A stretch of DNA of 64,000 bases from Acidobacteriota bacterium (GCA_020349885.1 CP070701.1:1972339-2036338), one strand, 5' to 3'. Numbered from the stretch's first letter, positions 1 through 11,830 are shown. The notes: generated by a model from the sequence alone, not told the origin. Program-made: numbers and translations.

Positions 1-1
1 T

Positions 2-1141
2 AGTGACATCGACGGGGACGGCGACGCGGACCTGGTGCTGGCGGTGGAGTGGGGCCCCGTCAAGGTTTTCCTTAACGAGGGGGGAAGCTACCAAGACGCG
101 ACGGAGGAGTTGGGCCTTTCTTCTTACACTGGCTGGTGGAACGGGGTGACTACGGGGGATTTCGACAACGACGGGAGGATGGACATCGTGGCGACGAACT
201 GGGGGCGGAACACGAAGTACGAGCACCACTATGACGAGGAGCACCCGCTGAGGATCTACTACGAGGACTTCGACCGAAACGGCTCCCTGGACGTGGTGGA
301 GGCGCATTACGACGAGGCGATGGCTGAGGAGGTGCCGGAGCGCGGGTACTCGTGCACGAAGCGGTGCATGAGCTTCGTGGAGGAGGAGCTGGGGTCGTAC
401 CAGGCGTTCGGGGGGGCGAGCATTGAAGAAATCTACAAGGAGCGGCTGGAGGGTGCGGAGGTGGTGGAAGCGACGGTGCTGGACACGATGGTGTTTATGA
501 ACCGGGGAGGCGGGTTTGAAGCGAAGGCGCTGCCGCTGGAGGCGCAGTTCGCGCCGGGGTTCGGGGTGAGCGTGGCGGACATGGACGGCGACGGGGCGGA
601 GGACGTGTTCATGAGCCAGAATTTCTTCGCGTCGCAGATAGAGACGCCGAGGATGGACGGTGGGCGGGGGCTGTGGCTGAGGGGTAACGGGAAAGGGGAG
701 CTGACGGCGGTGACCGGGCAGGAGAGCGGAGTGAAGGTGTACGGCGAGCAGAGGGGGTGCGCGGTGGGTGATTTCGACCGGGACGGGAGGGTGGATCTGG
801 TGGTGACGCAGAACGGGGCGGAGACGAAACTCTACAGGAACGTCAAGGCGAAGCCCGGGCTGAGAGTCCGATTGAAAGGCGTGAAAGAGAACCCTACTGG
901 GGTGGGAGCGGTCATACGTCTGGAGTACGAGGGAGGAGAGAAGGGGCCGGCGCGCGAGATCCATGCAGGCAGCGGGTACTGGTCGCAGGACGGGGCGGTG
1001 CAGGTGCTGGGCAAAACGAAGGAGCCGAGTGGGATATGGGTGCGATGGCCGGGCGGAAAAGAAGTGACGGCAAAGATTCCGGCCGGCGCCGAGGAGATTT
1101 CCGTGGACGCGGAGGAAGGCCGCCTCGAGGTGCTGCGCTGA
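2..1141 (+). CDS. FG-GAP/VCBS repeat protein with C-terminal ASPIC/UnbV domain (5' end outside the window)
   Basis: The frame is open to the left window edge, so the N-terminus and any signal peptide are missing. The visible part holds repeated calcium-loop motifs of the D-x-D-x-D-G-x-x-D type typical of FG-GAP/VCBS integrin-like propellers: DIDGDGDAD at the edge, then DFDNDGRMD, DFDRNGSLD, DMDGDGAED and DFDRDGRVD. The last ~90 residues match the ASPIC/UnbV domain (GVGAVIRLEYEGG, HAGSGYWSQ, GIWVRWPGGK). Such proteins are usually secreted or surface exposed; the specific role is unknown. Codons here end mainly in G, unlike the C-ending downstream gene. A GTG at 35 could be read as a start but lies inside the first repeat. 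Confidence 0.85.
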   Translation, partial: SDIDGDGDADLVLAVEWGPVKVFLNEGGSYQDATEELGLSSYTGWWNGVTTGDFDNDGRMDIVATNWGRNTKYEHHYDEEHPLRIYYEDFDRNGSLDVVEAHYDEAMAEEVPERGYSCTKRCMSFVEEELGSYQAFGGASIEEIYKERLEGAEVVEATVLDTMVFMNRGGGFEAKALPLEAQFAPGFGVSVADMDGDGAEDVFMSQNFFASQIETPRMDGGRGLWLRGNGKGELTAVTGQESGVKVYGEQRGCAVGDFDRDGRVDLVVTQNGAETKLYRNVKAKPGLRVRLKGVKENPTGVGAVIRLEYEGGEKGPAREIHAGSGYWSQDGAVQVLGKTKEPSGIWVRWPGGKEVTAKIPAGAEEISVDAEEGRLEVLR

Positions 1142-1222
1142 CGCTGCGCCGCCGCGCCCTTTTCGCTCTCTCGTCGAAAACTTCTTGCTCGAACCGGCCG
1201 TGAATTTCTTCTACCATACGCT

Positions 1223-2572
1223 ATGAGGAACGGCAGCAGCTCCCGCACGGCGGTGGCGTCGTGGGCGCTCTACGACTTCGCCGAAACCGTCTTCTCGATG
1301 AACGTCGTGAGCCGTTACTTTCCGCTCTGGCTTGCCGCGGACATGGGGGCGCCCGACTGGCTCTTTCCCGTGGTCATGTCGTTCTCGATGGTCTGCGTGG
1401 CAACGACCTCACCGGGGCTCGGAAAAATCTCCGACGCGGCGGGCCGTCGCAAGCCTTTCCTCGTTTCGGTGAGCCTGGCGTGCACCATGCTGACGGCCTC
1501 GCTCGCGTGGTCGCGCTCCCTGCCGTGGGCGGTCGCGATCTTCGTCGGCGCCTACTTTTTCTACAACACGGCGCTCGTCTTTTACAACGCACTGCTCGAC
1601 ACGGTATCCCGTGGCTTTTCACGCGCCCACGTCTCGGGCCTCGGCACCGCCCTCGGCTACGCCGGCGCCATGGCGGGCCTCGTGCTCACGTGGCCCTACG
1701 TGAGCGCCTCGGTGTACGCGGGCATGCCCGCCCCGGTGCGCGCCCTCGTCGACGCCACGAGCGTCGAGGCATTTACTCCGGGCGCCGACGTGCTGCGCGC
1801 GAACGTCTTTCTCCCCACGGCCGCGCTGTACCTGCTATTCGCCCTGCCCTGCCTCGTTCTCGTCCGCGACCGCTTTCCTTCACCCTCGCAGAGTCCATCG
1901 GACATGCCGGGCGCGCGGACGGGGAGTATCGCATGGAAGCAGGTCGTCCGGGCGCCGCTCGAGCTGCGCGCCGTGCTGCGCGAGCTGCGGGCGCGCCCGG
2001 CGGTGGCGCGCTTCATGCTCGCCAGCTTCTTCCTCCTCGACGCCATGCACACCGTCATCGCCTTCATGGCCGTCTACGCCGCGAACGCCGTGGGCATGGG
2101 CAGCGACAGGATAACCCTCTTACTCTTCATCGCCCCGGCGTTCGCGTTTCTCGGCTCCCTGGGGTACGGCGCGCTCGCGCACCGGACGTCGGCGCGGGCA
2201 GGGATGCACGTCTGCTTCGCCAACTGGACGCTCGGCATCGCCCTGGCGCTCGCGGCGCTCTCGGAGGGCGCGTTCTGGGTGGCCGGCTTCCTCGTGGGCA
2301 TGGGCCTGGGAGGCGTCTGGACGGTGGCGCGCGTGAGGCTCCTCGAGCTCGTGCCGCCCGAGGAGGCCGGAAAATTCTTCGGCCTCTTCGCCCTCACTGG
2401 CAAGTGCTCGGCCATCGCCGGCTTCGCGCTCTGGGCCCTCACGGTGTGGCTCCTCGATCCCTTCGCGTGGAAATACCGCGCCGTCCTCGCCGTGCTACTC
2501 GCGCTCCTGCTCGCGGGCTGGTGGATTCTCCGCAGCGGCGAGCGGCTCCGGAAGGTGGACGCCTCAGCGTAG
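1223..2572 (+). CDS. MFS transporter of the UMF1/Atg22-like group
   Basis: This 449-residue protein has about 12 hydrophobic segments. Its N-terminus SWALYDFAETVFSMNVVSRYFPLW is the signature opening of the UMF1 (Atg22-like) branch of the major facilitator superfamily; the loop after the second segment carries GKISDAAGRRKPFL, the family's G-x-x-x-D-x-x-G-R-R/K motif. It is an inner-membrane permease; the substrate cannot be told (yeast Atg22 exports amino acids, bacterial members are mostly uncharacterised). It lies 81 bp after the FG-GAP gene and converges with ligA 16 bp downstream. No clear Shine-Dalgarno precedes the ATG. Confidence 0.85.
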   Translation: MRNGSSSRTAVASWALYDFAETVFSMNVVSRYFPLWLAADMGAPDWLFPVVMSFSMVCVATTSPGLGKISDAAGRRKPFLVSVSLACTMLTASLAWSRSLPWAVAIFVGAYFFYNTALVFYNALLDTVSRGFSRAHVSGLGTALGYAGAMAGLVLTWPYVSASVYAGMPAPVRALVDATSVEAFTPGADVLRANVFLPTAALYLLFALPCLVLVRDRFPSPSQSPSDMPGARTGSIAWKQVVRAPLELRAVLRELRARPAVARFMLASFFLLDAMHTVIAFMAVYAANAVGMGSDRITLLLFIAPAFAFLGSLGYGALAHRTSARAGMHVCFANWTLGIALALAALSEGAFWVAGFLVGMGLGGVWTVARVRLLELVPPEEAGKFFGLFALTGKCSAIAGFALWALTVWLLDPFAWKYRAVLAVLLALLLAGWWILRSGERLRKVDASA

Positions 2573-2588
2573 CGAGATCGGCTATCTG

Positions 2589-5086
<2,498 letters not shown>

Positions 5087-5174
5087 GGCTCGATGCTTTT
5101 CGCCCAAGCGCCGCCCGGCGCCGCCGCCTGATAAAGGAGTGCCCCTGCGCGTTCGGTCCAGTGCCGCATCTTTA

Positions 5175-5180
5175 ATTATA
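5175..5180 (-). promoter_or_regulatory. Candidate -10 box for the TPR protein-ligA unit
   Basis: The minus strand reads TATAAT here, 89 bp upstream of the start at 5086. No good -35 hexamer lies at 17-18 bp, so the call rests on the -10 and on its placement between divergent genes. Confidence 0.4.
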
Positions 5181-5228
5181 CGCATGCGGGAAGAGTTTTT
5201 CACGCCGTCCCGCCGCCTGCCCTCAAGG

Positions 5229-5237
5229 TGGTATAAT
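5229..5237 (+). promoter_or_regulatory. Extended -10 promoter for rfbD
   Basis: TGGTATAAT is a perfect extended -10 (TGnTATAAT). Transcription would start near 5244, about 17 nt before the rfbD ATG. No -35 is evident, as expected for an extended -10. Confidence 0.6.
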
Positions 5238-5260
5238 TCCGTTTTAAGGGTTTCACTCCC

Positions 5261-6109
5261 ATGCATATATTCATCACCGGAGCCGGAGGACAGTTGGGGC
5301 GGGCGCTGAGCGACGCCTTCCTCGGCGGGCACGCCGTGATGGCGTACCCGCGCGCGGCGCTCGACGTGACCGACCGGCAGGCGGTGCGCGCGGCCGTGCG
5401 CGCCGCGAAGCCCGACGCCGCCATCCACTGCGCCGCATGGACGGACGTGGACGGATGTGAGCGCGACCCCCGGCGCGCCCGGCTCGTGAACGCCGAGGGC
5501 GCGCGCCACGTGGCCGAGGCGCTTCCCCGAAGCGCTGCCCTCGTTTACGTAAGCACCGACTTCGTGTTCAGCGGACGCAAGAAAACGCCGTACGTCGAGA
5601 ACGACAAGCCGGCCCCCCCGAACGTCTACGGGAAAACCAAGCGCGAGGGAGAGCTCCACGCGCTCCGGCATCCGCGCGCGTACGTCGTCCGCACCTCCTG
5701 GCTTTACGGACTGCACGGCCGACACTTCGTGGGGGCCGTTTTGGCGAAGGCCGAGGCGGGCGAAGCGCTCCGCGTCGTCCGCGACCAAGTGGGCGCGCCC
5801 ACGTTCACGTTCGACCTGGCGCAGCAGATCAAGGCGCTTCTGGAAAGGGAGATTTCTCCGGGCGTCTACCACGCGACCAACGGCGGCGCATGCAGCCGTT
5901 ACGAGTTTGCAAAGGCAATTTTAGGCGAATACAATAGCATGAAGAACGTGCGCGTGGCGGGAATACGAAGCGCCCAGATGCGGAGGCCCGCGAAGCGGCC
6001 CCTCAATTCCCGCCTCTCGAACGAGAAGCTGCGGCGGACGGGCGTGCCGCTTCTTCGGCACTGGCGCGCGGCGCTTCGGCACTATTGCCGCTTGACGGCA
6101 TTGCGATAA
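5261..6109 (+). CDS. rfbD: dTDP-4-dehydrorhamnose reductase RfbD (RmlD)
   Basis: This is a short-chain dehydrogenase-type reductase making dTDP-L-rhamnose, the last step of that pathway. The 282-residue protein has the Rossmann motif GAGGQLG at 7-13, the STD motif near 98-100, and the YxxxK pair as Y123 and K127. HCAAWTDVDGCE and DQVGAPTFTFDLA are characteristic of RmlD. It starts a two-gene unit with the UDP-sugar dehydrogenase 31 bp downstream, suggesting envelope polysaccharide or O-antigen precursor supply. rfbA, B and C are not in the window. Confidence 0.9.
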   Translation: MHIFITGAGGQLGRALSDAFLGGHAVMAYPRAALDVTDRQAVRAAVRAAKPDAAIHCAAWTDVDGCERDPRRARLVNAEGARHVAEALPRSAALVYVSTDFVFSGRKKTPYVENDKPAPPNVYGKTKREGELHALRHPRAYVVRTSWLYGLHGRHFVGAVLAKAEAGEALRVVRDQVGAPTFTFDLAQQIKALLEREISPGVYHATNGGACSRYEFAKAILGEYNSMKNVRVAGIRSAQMRRPAKRPLNSRLSNEKLRRTGVPLLRHWRAALRHYCRLTALR

Positions 6110-6139
6110 GGACGAAAACAGGGGAGAAAGACAAGACAC

Positions 6140-7468
6140 ATGGCTTCGACGAAGGAAACGCTCATTGAGAAATTCCGCTCCCGCGACGCGGCCGTGGCCA
6201 TCGTGGGCCTTGGCTACGTGGGGCTGCCGCTTGCGGTCGAGCTTGCGCGGGTCGGCTTCCGCGTCACGGGCATCGAGACCGACGAAGGGAAAACGGCGGC
6301 CCTTAATGAAGGACGCTCCTACGTCGAGGACGTGCCCTCGGAAGCGCTCGCGCCCCTGCTCAAAGCGAAAACGTTCTGCGCCGTGACGGGCTTCGACGTC
6401 GTCCGGAGTCAGGACGCGGTGCTGCTGTGCGTTCCGACGCCCTTGAACAAGGGGCGCGACCCGGACATGTCGTTCATCGTGACGGCGTCGCGGGCCATCG
6501 CCGAGCACTTCGGGCCGGGGAAGCTCGTAGTGCTCGAAAGCACGACGTACCCTGGAACGACGGAGGAAATTCTGCTTCCGGCCTTTCAGCCCGTCGCGGG
6601 GCGCGAAGGCGAAGATTTTTTCCTCGCGCATTCGCCCGAGCGCATCGACCCCGCCAACAAGCGCTTCACCGTCTCCAACACGCCGAAGGTCGTGGGCGGC
6701 ATAAGCCCCGCCTCGACCGAAGTGGCCGCGGCGCTGTACGGGCAAATCGTCGAGCGCGTGGTGCCGGTGTCCACGCCCGCAGCCGCCGAGATGGTCAAGC
6801 TGCTCGAGAACACCTTCCGGAGCGTCAACATCGCGCTCGTCAACGAGGTGGCCCTCATCTGCGACCGCCTGGGCCTCAACGTGTGGGAAATCATCGAGGC
6901 GGCCGCGACGAAGCCCTTCGGCTTCATGCCGTTTTATCCCGGCCCGGGCCTCGGCGGCCACTGCATCCCCGTCGACCCCCATTACCTGTCGTGGAAGCTG
7001 CGCACGCTGAACTTCAACGCCCGCTTCATCGAGCTGGCTTCGGAAATCAACTCCCACATGCCGCACTACGTCGTGGACAAGGTGGTCGCGGCGCTGAACG
7101 AGCGGGGCAAGAGCGTCAAGGGTTCACGCATCCTTCTGCTCGGCCTCTCCTACAAGCGCGACGTGGGGGATTTGCGCGAGTCGCCCGCGCTCGACGTTCT
7201 GGAGCACCTCGTGCGCATGGGCGCCGACGTCCGCTACAGCGACCCCTATATCCCGGCGCTCAACTACAACGGCATCGTCCTCGATTCGACGGCCTTCACC
7301 GAGGAGGGGCTGGCCTCCGTGGACTGCGTCGTCATCACGACCGACCACTCGGCGTTCGATTACGAGGCCGTGGCGCGCTCGGCGCACAGCATCGTGGACG
7401 CGCGCAACGCGCTGGCCCCGCTCCTTTTGAAAGACGCCTCTCTTCGGAAAAAAGTCAAGCGGCTGTAG
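6140..7468 (+). CDS. UDP-sugar 6-dehydrogenase (WbpA/TviB-like nucleotide-sugar dehydrogenase)
   Basis: It oxidises a UDP-hexosamine to the uronic acid with two NAD+. The 442-residue protein shows the NAD-binding GLGYVG at 23-28, the helix NTFRSVNIALVNEVA, and the catalytic loop GGHCIPVDPHYL with C275; the C-terminal domain carries GLSYKRDVGDLRESPAL. GHCIPVDP with SWK afterwards fits the UDP-GlcNAc/ManNAc dehydrogenase branch rather than UDP-glucose dehydrogenase, but substrate choice is inferred. It is downstream of rfbD in the same orientation. GGGGAG about 13 nt upstream of the ATG may serve as ribosome site. Confidence 0.88.
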   Translation: MASTKETLIEKFRSRDAAVAIVGLGYVGLPLAVELARVGFRVTGIETDEGKTAALNEGRSYVEDVPSEALAPLLKAKTFCAVTGFDVVRSQDAVLLCVPTPLNKGRDPDMSFIVTASRAIAEHFGPGKLVVLESTTYPGTTEEILLPAFQPVAGREGEDFFLAHSPERIDPANKRFTVSNTPKVVGGISPASTEVAAALYGQIVERVVPVSTPAAAEMVKLLENTFRSVNIALVNEVALICDRLGLNVWEIIEAAATKPFGFMPFYPGPGLGGHCIPVDPHYLSWKLRTLNFNARFIELASEINSHMPHYVVDKVVAALNERGKSVKGSRILLLGLSYKRDVGDLRESPALDVLEHLVRMGADVRYSDPYIPALNYNGIVLDSTAFTEEGLASVDCVVITTDHSAFDYEAVARSAHSIVDARNALAPLLLKDASLRKKVKRL

Positions 7469-7530
7469 CCGCCGGCCGGAACGCCGCAGGTTGTCCGCCG
7501 GAGGTTTTTCAATTTGGACTAGAAACGAAC

Positions 7531-7587
7531 CCAGACTAATGTCTGGGCAAGCTTTACCCCGCCCAGAAGGCGGGGCCGGGAACCCGG
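7531..7587. other. Cluster of three small stem-loops upstream of secA
   Basis: Three perfect inverted repeats follow each other: CCAGAC-TAAT-GTCTGG (7531-7546), CCCCGCC-CAGAA-GGCGGGG (7557-7575) and CCGGG-AA-CCCGG (7576-7587). None is followed by a run of T, so they are not standard intrinsic terminators. They fill most of the 166 bp between the dehydrogenase and secA and could stabilise or attenuate a readthrough transcript. Confidence 0.4.
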
Positions 7588-7596
7588 GAACGTCGT

Positions 7597-7626
7597 TTGC
7601 GGCGCGGGAAAAGCGCATGTTACAGT
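7597..7626 (+). promoter_or_regulatory. Candidate sigma-70 promoter of secA
   Basis: TTGCGG, 18 bp, TACAGT. The predicted start point is within a few bases of the secA ATG at 7635, which would make the mRNA leaderless; the AAGG two bases before the ATG is too close for a normal Shine-Dalgarno. Confidence 0.35.
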
Positions 7627-7634
7627 AAAAGGTT

Positions 7635-10349
7635 ATGCTCACGACCATTCTGCGCAAGACCATCGGCACGCGGAACGACCGAATCCTCAAAAAGATGTGG
7701 CGCGTCGTCGAGGAGGTCAACGCGCTCAAGTTCGAAATGCTCCAGCTTTCGGACGAGGCGCTCAGCCGCAAGACCGAGGAGTTCCGCGACCGCCTGAAGC
7801 GGGAAGAAACGCTCGACGATTTGCTCGTCGAGGCGTTTGCCTGCGTGCGCGAAGCGGGGCGCCGCACCATTTCCATGCGGCACTTCGACGTTCAGCTCAT
7901 CGGGGGAGTGGTGCTTCATCAGGGGAAAATCGCCGAGATGGCCACGGGTGAGGGAAAAACCCTCGTCGCCACGCTCGCCGCGTACTTGAACGCGCTAGAA
8001 GGAGGCAGCGTTCACATCGTCACCGTGAACGATTATCTGGCCCGGCGCGACACCGAGTGGATGGGACCCATCTACCGCGCGCTCGGGCTTACCGTGGGCT
8101 GCATTCAGCACGACATGGACAACCCGGAGCGCAAGGCGGCCTACGCCTGCGACGTCACGTACGGCACGAACAACGAGTTCGGCTTCGACTACCTCAGAGA
8201 CAACATGAAGTACGCCGTCACGGACATGGTGCAGCGCGGGCACCATTTCGCCATCGTGGACGAGGTGGACAGCATCCTCATCGACGAGGCGCGCACGCCG
8301 CTCATCATTTCCGGGCCTTCCGAGGAATCGACCGAACTCTACTACCGCGTGAACGACGTCGCAAGGCGCCTCAAAAGACAAACCCATTACGAGGTGAAGG
8401 AGGAAGACCACGTCGCGATGCTCACCGAGGAGGGCGTCCGGGAGGCGGAAAAACTCCTGGGCACGAGCAACCTCTACGACCCCGCCAACATGGACGTGCT
8501 TCACCACCTGAACCAGTCGGTGCGCGCCTACGGCCTCTACAAGCGCGACGTGGACTACGTCGTCAAGGAAGGCAAGGTCGTCATCGTGGACGAGTTTACG
8601 GGGCGCATGATGCCGGGGCGCCGCTGGAGCGACGGCCTCCACCAGGCGGTCGAGGCGAGGGAGGGCGTGAACATCGAAAGCGAGAACCAGACCATCGCCA
8701 CGATTACCTTCCAGAACTATTTCCGCATGTACGAAAAGCTCTCGGGCATGACCGGCACGGCCGCGACGGAGGCCGAGGAGTTCGAAAAAATTTATAACCT
8801 CGAAGTCGTCACCATCCCCACGAACAAGTTCCTGCGGCGCACGCACAACCCGGACGTCGTCTACCGCACCAAAAAGGAGAAATTCAAAGCGGTTGCGGAG
8901 GAGATCGAGGAACTTCACAAGAAGGGCCAGCCGGTGCTCGTGGGCACGGTCTCGATCGAAACGTCCGAGCACCTGAGCGGAAGGCTCAAGCACCGCGGGA
9001 TCCCTCACCGGGTGCTCAACGCCAAGTACCACGAAAAGGAGGCGACCATCGTGGCGCAGGCCGGCGGCAAGGCGGCGGTCACCATCGCGACCAACATGGC
9101 GGGGCGCGGCACGGACATTCTCCTCGGAGGCAATCCCGAGTTTCTGGCCAAGGCGGAGGCCGACCCGGATAAGGAGTCCGAAAAATACCAGGCGGCGCTC
9201 GAGAAGCACCGCGCCGTGTTCGAGCGCGAGCATCAAGAGGTCGTTGACGTGGGCGGCTTGCACGTGCTAGGCACGGAGCGGCACGAGAGCCGCCGGGTGG
9301 ACAACCAGCTCCGCGGCCGCGCCGGGCGGCAGGGTGACCCCGGCTCCACGCACTTCTACCTTTCGCTCGAAGACGATTTGATGAGAATTTTCGGCAGCGA
9401 CCGTGTCTCCAGCATCTTGCAGAAACTGGGGATGCAGGAGGGCGAGCCCATCGAGCACAAGATGGTCACGAACGCCATCGAGCGCGCGCAGAAGAAGGTC
9501 GAGGCGAGAAATTTCGACATGCGAAAGCACCTCCTCGAATACGACGACGTAATGAACGCCCAACGCCAAGCCGTTTATGCGATGCGGCTCGGCGCCCTCA
9601 AGGGCGACGACCAGAGCGAGTTCGTGCTCGATCTGGCGCGCGGCATGTTAGACGGCATCCTCGACGTCCACCTCCCGCTGGAGGTGGACCCGAGCGATTG
9701 GGACGCCGACGGGTTCGAGAGGGCGCTCCGGCAGCAGTTCGGGCTGCGCATCTCGGGCCGCCGCTGGGTGGACGAGGAAAAGCTCTCGCGCCCCGAAATC
9801 GAGGAACGCGGCTGGAAGCTGCTCGAGGAGGCATACCACGAGAAGCTCGAGCGCTTGGGCGACGCTTTCCGCGACCACGAGAAGCTCATTATCCTGCACT
9901 TCGTGGACATGGCGTGGAAGGACCATCTTCTCGCCATGGACCACCTCAAGGAGGGCATCGGCCTTCGGGGTTACGGCCAGCGCGACCCGCTCATCGAGTA
10001 CAAGAAGGAGGCCTTCAATCTCTTTCAGGACATGCAGGAGAACGTGCGCGAAAAGATCGTGCGCTACATCTTCCTACTCGAGCCGTCCGGGGGCGAGCGG
10101 CGGGCGGCCCCGTCGCCCACGCGGCGCCCCGTGTACAAGGAATCGGAATACGTCTACACCGCCTCGGGCGGGGGCGACACCGCCTCGTCCTCGGCCTACG
10201 GCGAGGCGGCCTCGCCCCAGGACGCGAAACCGAAGCCCTACCGCTCCAAGTCCCCCAAGGTGGGCCGCAACGAGCCTTGTCCCTGCGGAAGCGGGAAAAA
10301 ATTCAAGAAATGCTGCGCCGCGAAAGCCGCGGCGGAAGCGGGGGTGTAG
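7635..10349 (+). CDS. secA: Preprotein translocase ATPase SecA
   Basis: SecA drives export through SecYEG. The 904-residue length is typical. Walker A is ATGEGKT at 103-109; Walker B lies in [21 protein letters not shown] near 205-222; motifs NMAGRGTDI and [13 protein letters not shown] mark nucleotide-binding domain 2. The C-terminus carries the zinc-binding SEC-C motif [13 protein letters not shown] (about 882-894), used for SecB or ribosome contact. A low-complexity linker precedes it. This export route would serve the many signal-peptide cytochromes nearby. The gene ends seven bases from the convergent nucleotidyltransferase gene. Confidence 0.97.
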   Translation: MLTTILRKTIGTRNDRILKKMWRVVEEVNALKFEMLQLSDEALSRKTEEFRDRLKREETLDDLLVEAFACVREAGRRTISMRHFDVQLIGGVVLHQGKIAEMATGEGKTLVATLAAYLNALEGGSVHIVTVNDYLARRDTEWMGPIYRALGLTVGCIQHDMDNPERKAAYACDVTYGTNNEFGFDYLRDNMKYAVTDMVQRGHHFAIVDEVDSILIDEARTPLIISGPSEESTELYYRVNDVARRLKRQTHYEVKEEDHVAMLTEEGVREAEKLLGTSNLYDPANMDVLHHLNQSVRAYGLYKRDVDYVVKEGKVVIVDEFTGRMMPGRRWSDGLHQAVEAREGVNIESENQTIATITFQNYFRMYEKLSGMTGTAATEAEEFEKIYNLEVVTIPTNKFLRRTHNPDVVYRTKKEKFKAVAEEIEELHKKGQPVLVGTVSIETSEHLSGRLKHRGIPHRVLNAKYHEKEATIVAQAGGKAAVTIATNMAGRGTDILLGGNPEFLAKAEADPDKESEKYQAALEKHRAVFEREHQEVVDVGGLHVLGTERHESRRVDNQLRGRAGRQGDPGSTHFYLSLEDDLMRIFGSDRVSSILQKLGMQEGEPIEHKMVTNAIERAQKKVEARNFDMRKHLLEYDDVMNAQRQAVYAMRLGALKGDDQSEFVLDLARGMLDGILDVHLPLEVDPSDWDADGFERALRQQFGLRISGRRWVDEEKLSRPEIEERGWKLLEEAYHEKLERLGDAFRDHEKLIILHFVDMAWKDHLLAMDHLKEGIGLRGYGQRDPLIEYKKEAFNLFQDMQENVREKIVRYIFLLEPSGGERRAAPSPTRRPVYKESEYVYTASGGGDTASSSAYGEAASPQDAKPKPYRSKSPKVGRNEPCPCGSGKKFKKCCAAKAAAEAGV

Positions 10350-10356
10350 GCTAAAC

Positions 10357-10809
10357 CTAAGACCCTGCCTTTTTTTTCTTCCTGAGCTGAAGGAGGGCCG
10401 CTAAATCCTGAATGTCTTTCTTGCGGCCTGCGGCCCGCTTCATCCGGATGAGATCGTTGAGGGAAGCAAAAAACGCAGGCGTTCTCCCGATTTTTCCTTT
10501 TACTCGATTCTTCCAAGCCGTCCCGAAGGAAACGCCCTTGACGAAAGGATGAAAGTCGCTTTCCACAAGATACTGGCGAAGCAGCACCTTTCGGGCCAGA
10601 AGGTCTTTTGCAGAAAGGTCCGCCGTATCGTACCCGAACGCCCGCAACGCCTTTAGGGTGCGGGCGGCGTTTCGGGGCGTGGGTTCGATGAAAAAATCGA
10701 TATCGAGCGTGGCGCGCGCGTAGCCGTGGACGGGAAAGGCGTGCGCCCCGATGACCACGTACCGCACCCTATGGGCGTTTAACGATTTCAGAAGGCCTTC
10801 GATGTCCAA
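10357..10809 (-). CDS. AbiEii/MNT-like nucleotidyltransferase
   Basis: This 150-residue protein has the small nucleotidyltransferase core: YVVIGAHAFPVHGYARATLDIDFFI, where the G-x-H-A stretch followed by D-I-D gives the metal-binding acidic pair. Then come LLARKVLLRQYLVESDFHPFVKG and a basic Lys-rich tail. Similar proteins are annotated as nucleotidyl transferase AbiEii toxins or orphan transferases; substrate and biological role are unknown. The start overlaps the upstream 68-residue gene by about 40 bp in another frame, which shows tight coupling. The pair is placed between secA and endonuclease V. Confidence 0.75.
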   Translation of the reverse strand: MDIEGLLKSLNAHRVRYVVIGAHAFPVHGYARATLDIDFFIEPTPRNAARTLKALRAFGYDTADLSAKDLLARKVLLRQYLVESDFHPFVKGVSFGTAWKNRVKGKIGRTPAFFASLNDLIRMKRAAGRKKDIQDLAALLQLRKKKKAGS

Positions 10810-10975
10810 GACGGATGAGGGTCTCGAGCATGCGCCGCGAGGCGTCGTGCATCATGCGAAACCGCTCCTCTACGGTAAGCGACGCAAGGTACGCGAGCTC
10901 AAATTCAAGTTCGCGCTTTTCGTCGTCATGGTCGAGCTTTAGCAGGAAAGGACGTCTCGATTTGGAGCGCGGCAT
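10769..10975 (-). CDS. Small protein partnered with the nucleotidyltransferase
   Basis: A 68-residue, charged, mostly helical protein. Its LTVEERFRMMHDASRRMLETL and a C-terminal G-H-R-x-P-x-E-I-V-K-R resemble short proteins often encoded directly upstream of nucleotidyltransferases of this type (family knowledge, not verified here). It overlaps that gene by about 40 bp. A GAAGG three bases before the ATG is a close Shine-Dalgarno, while a promoter at 10984-11012 would begin transcription almost at the ATG. The pairing recalls two-gene toxin-antitoxin modules, but this protein has no recognised DNA-binding or HEPN motif. Confidence 0.65.
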   Translation of the reverse strand: MPRSKSRRPFLLKLDHDDEKRELEFELAYLASLTVEERFRMMHDASRRMLETLIRLGHRRPSEIVKRP

Positions 10976-10983
10976 GACCCTTC

Positions 10984-11012
10984 AGGATACCAGATTGGCT
11001 GGCGCGCCTCAA
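10984..11012 (-). promoter_or_regulatory. Candidate sigma-70 promoter of the nucleotidyltransferase pair
   Basis: On the minus strand TTGAGG, 17 bp, TATCCT, with TGG just before the -10 giving an extended -10. The start point would fall at about 10977, next to the ATG at 10975. Confidence 0.45.
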
Positions 11013-11710
11013 ACGGATTGCAGCTTCCGCGCCTCGTTCGAGAGCGCGTGCGCGCGGCGCGTGGGCTCGGGGAGGCGGTAGCGCCGGGCGAGCCGAAGCA
11101 CCCAGGCGCAGGCCTCATCGAGCGTCACCCTGTGCCCCACCGAGACCACTACGGGCGCGACGCCCTCGCGCGTGCGAAGCATTTTTCCGATTTCCTCTCC
11201 CTCGTGGCAAAGCGACGAGCACCCGCCGCGCTCCTTCGGGGGTGATTCGTATTGCCCGCAGAGGACGCTTTTCGCGCAGCCGACGGTCGGTGCGTCGAGA
11301 AGAAGCCCGAGGTGCGAGGCGATGCCGAATCGGCGCGGATGCGCCGCGCCCTGTCCGTCGCAGAGAATCAGACCCGGCGCGCGGCGCAGTTTCTTAAAAG
11401 CCGCCGCGAGCACAGGGATCTCGCGGAAGCCGAGGAGGCCGGGAACGTAGGGGAACGAAAGCGGCCCCTCGGCAGTGACTTCTTCGACCGGCGCAAGGCC
11501 CTCCTCCGTAACCTCGAACACGGCGACGGCCGCGTAGCCGGTGCCGCTGTCCTTGCCCGTGCGGGGATGGTTGAACGAGATGTCGCAGCCCGCGACCAGG
11601 CGCACCTTCCCTTCAAGAGGGAAAGCCCGGACGCGCGCCGCGAGCTCTTTCTGGATTTTGACGGCCTCTTGGGGAGAGACGTTCCACGGGTGGAGGGGGA
11701 AGAGTTTCAT
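11009..11710 (-). CDS. nfi: Endonuclease V (deoxyinosine 3' endonuclease)
   Basis: The enzyme cleaves the second phosphodiester 3' to deoxyinosine. Catalytic acids are visible in VAGCDISF, in the glutamate of VTAEGPLSFPYVPGLLGFRE, and in LILCDGQGAAHPRRFG; the PYVP wedge that separates DNA strands is present, as is THRxGIASHLG-like LGLLLDAPTVGCAKS. I chose the ATG at 11710, giving MKLFPLHPWNVSP, because the longer frame to 11770 begins inside the predicted -10 box and adds a low-complexity stretch. Product length is then 233 residues, normal for the family. It is divergent from the radical SAM gene. Confidence 0.9.
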   Translation of the reverse strand: MKLFPLHPWNVSPQEAVKIQKELAARVRAFPLEGKVRLVAGCDISFNHPRTGKDSGTGYAAVAVFEVTEEGLAPVEEVTAEGPLSFPYVPGLLGFREIPVLAAAFKKLRRAPGLILCDGQGAAHPRRFGIASHLGLLLDAPTVGCAKSVLCGQYESPPKERGGCSSLCHEGEEIGKMLRTREGVAPVVVSVGHRVTLDEACAWVLRLARRYRLPEPTRRAHALSNEARKLQSV

Positions 11711-11768
11711 TCGAAAGCAGCAGTCTAGACAGTGTTTTTTTTCGCCTTGCCCGCGCCCGACAGACATC

Positions 11769-11777
11769 ATAATACCA
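11769..11777 (-). promoter_or_regulatory. Extended -10 promoter of the endonuclease V gene
   Basis: The minus strand reads TGGTATTAT (TGn plus a -10). Start near 11762 leaves a leader of about 50 nt to the ATG at 11710. Confidence 0.45.
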
Positions 11778-11801
11778 CGGCGTCGTCCGGCGCATCGAAT
11801 C

Positions 11802-11830
11802 TTGACAGGCCCGCTCTCGTTGCATAAAAT
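11802..11830 (+). promoter_or_regulatory. Sigma-70 promoter of the radical SAM-lipoprotein unit
   Basis: TTGACA, exactly 17 bp, TAAAAT. Transcription would begin near 11837, about 50 nt before the ATG at 11888. Confidence 0.7.

Noticed and set aside
11711-11770. Longer N-terminus of endonuclease V starting at 11770
   Set aside because: It would start inside the predicted -10 box and adds an unconserved 20-residue stretch.
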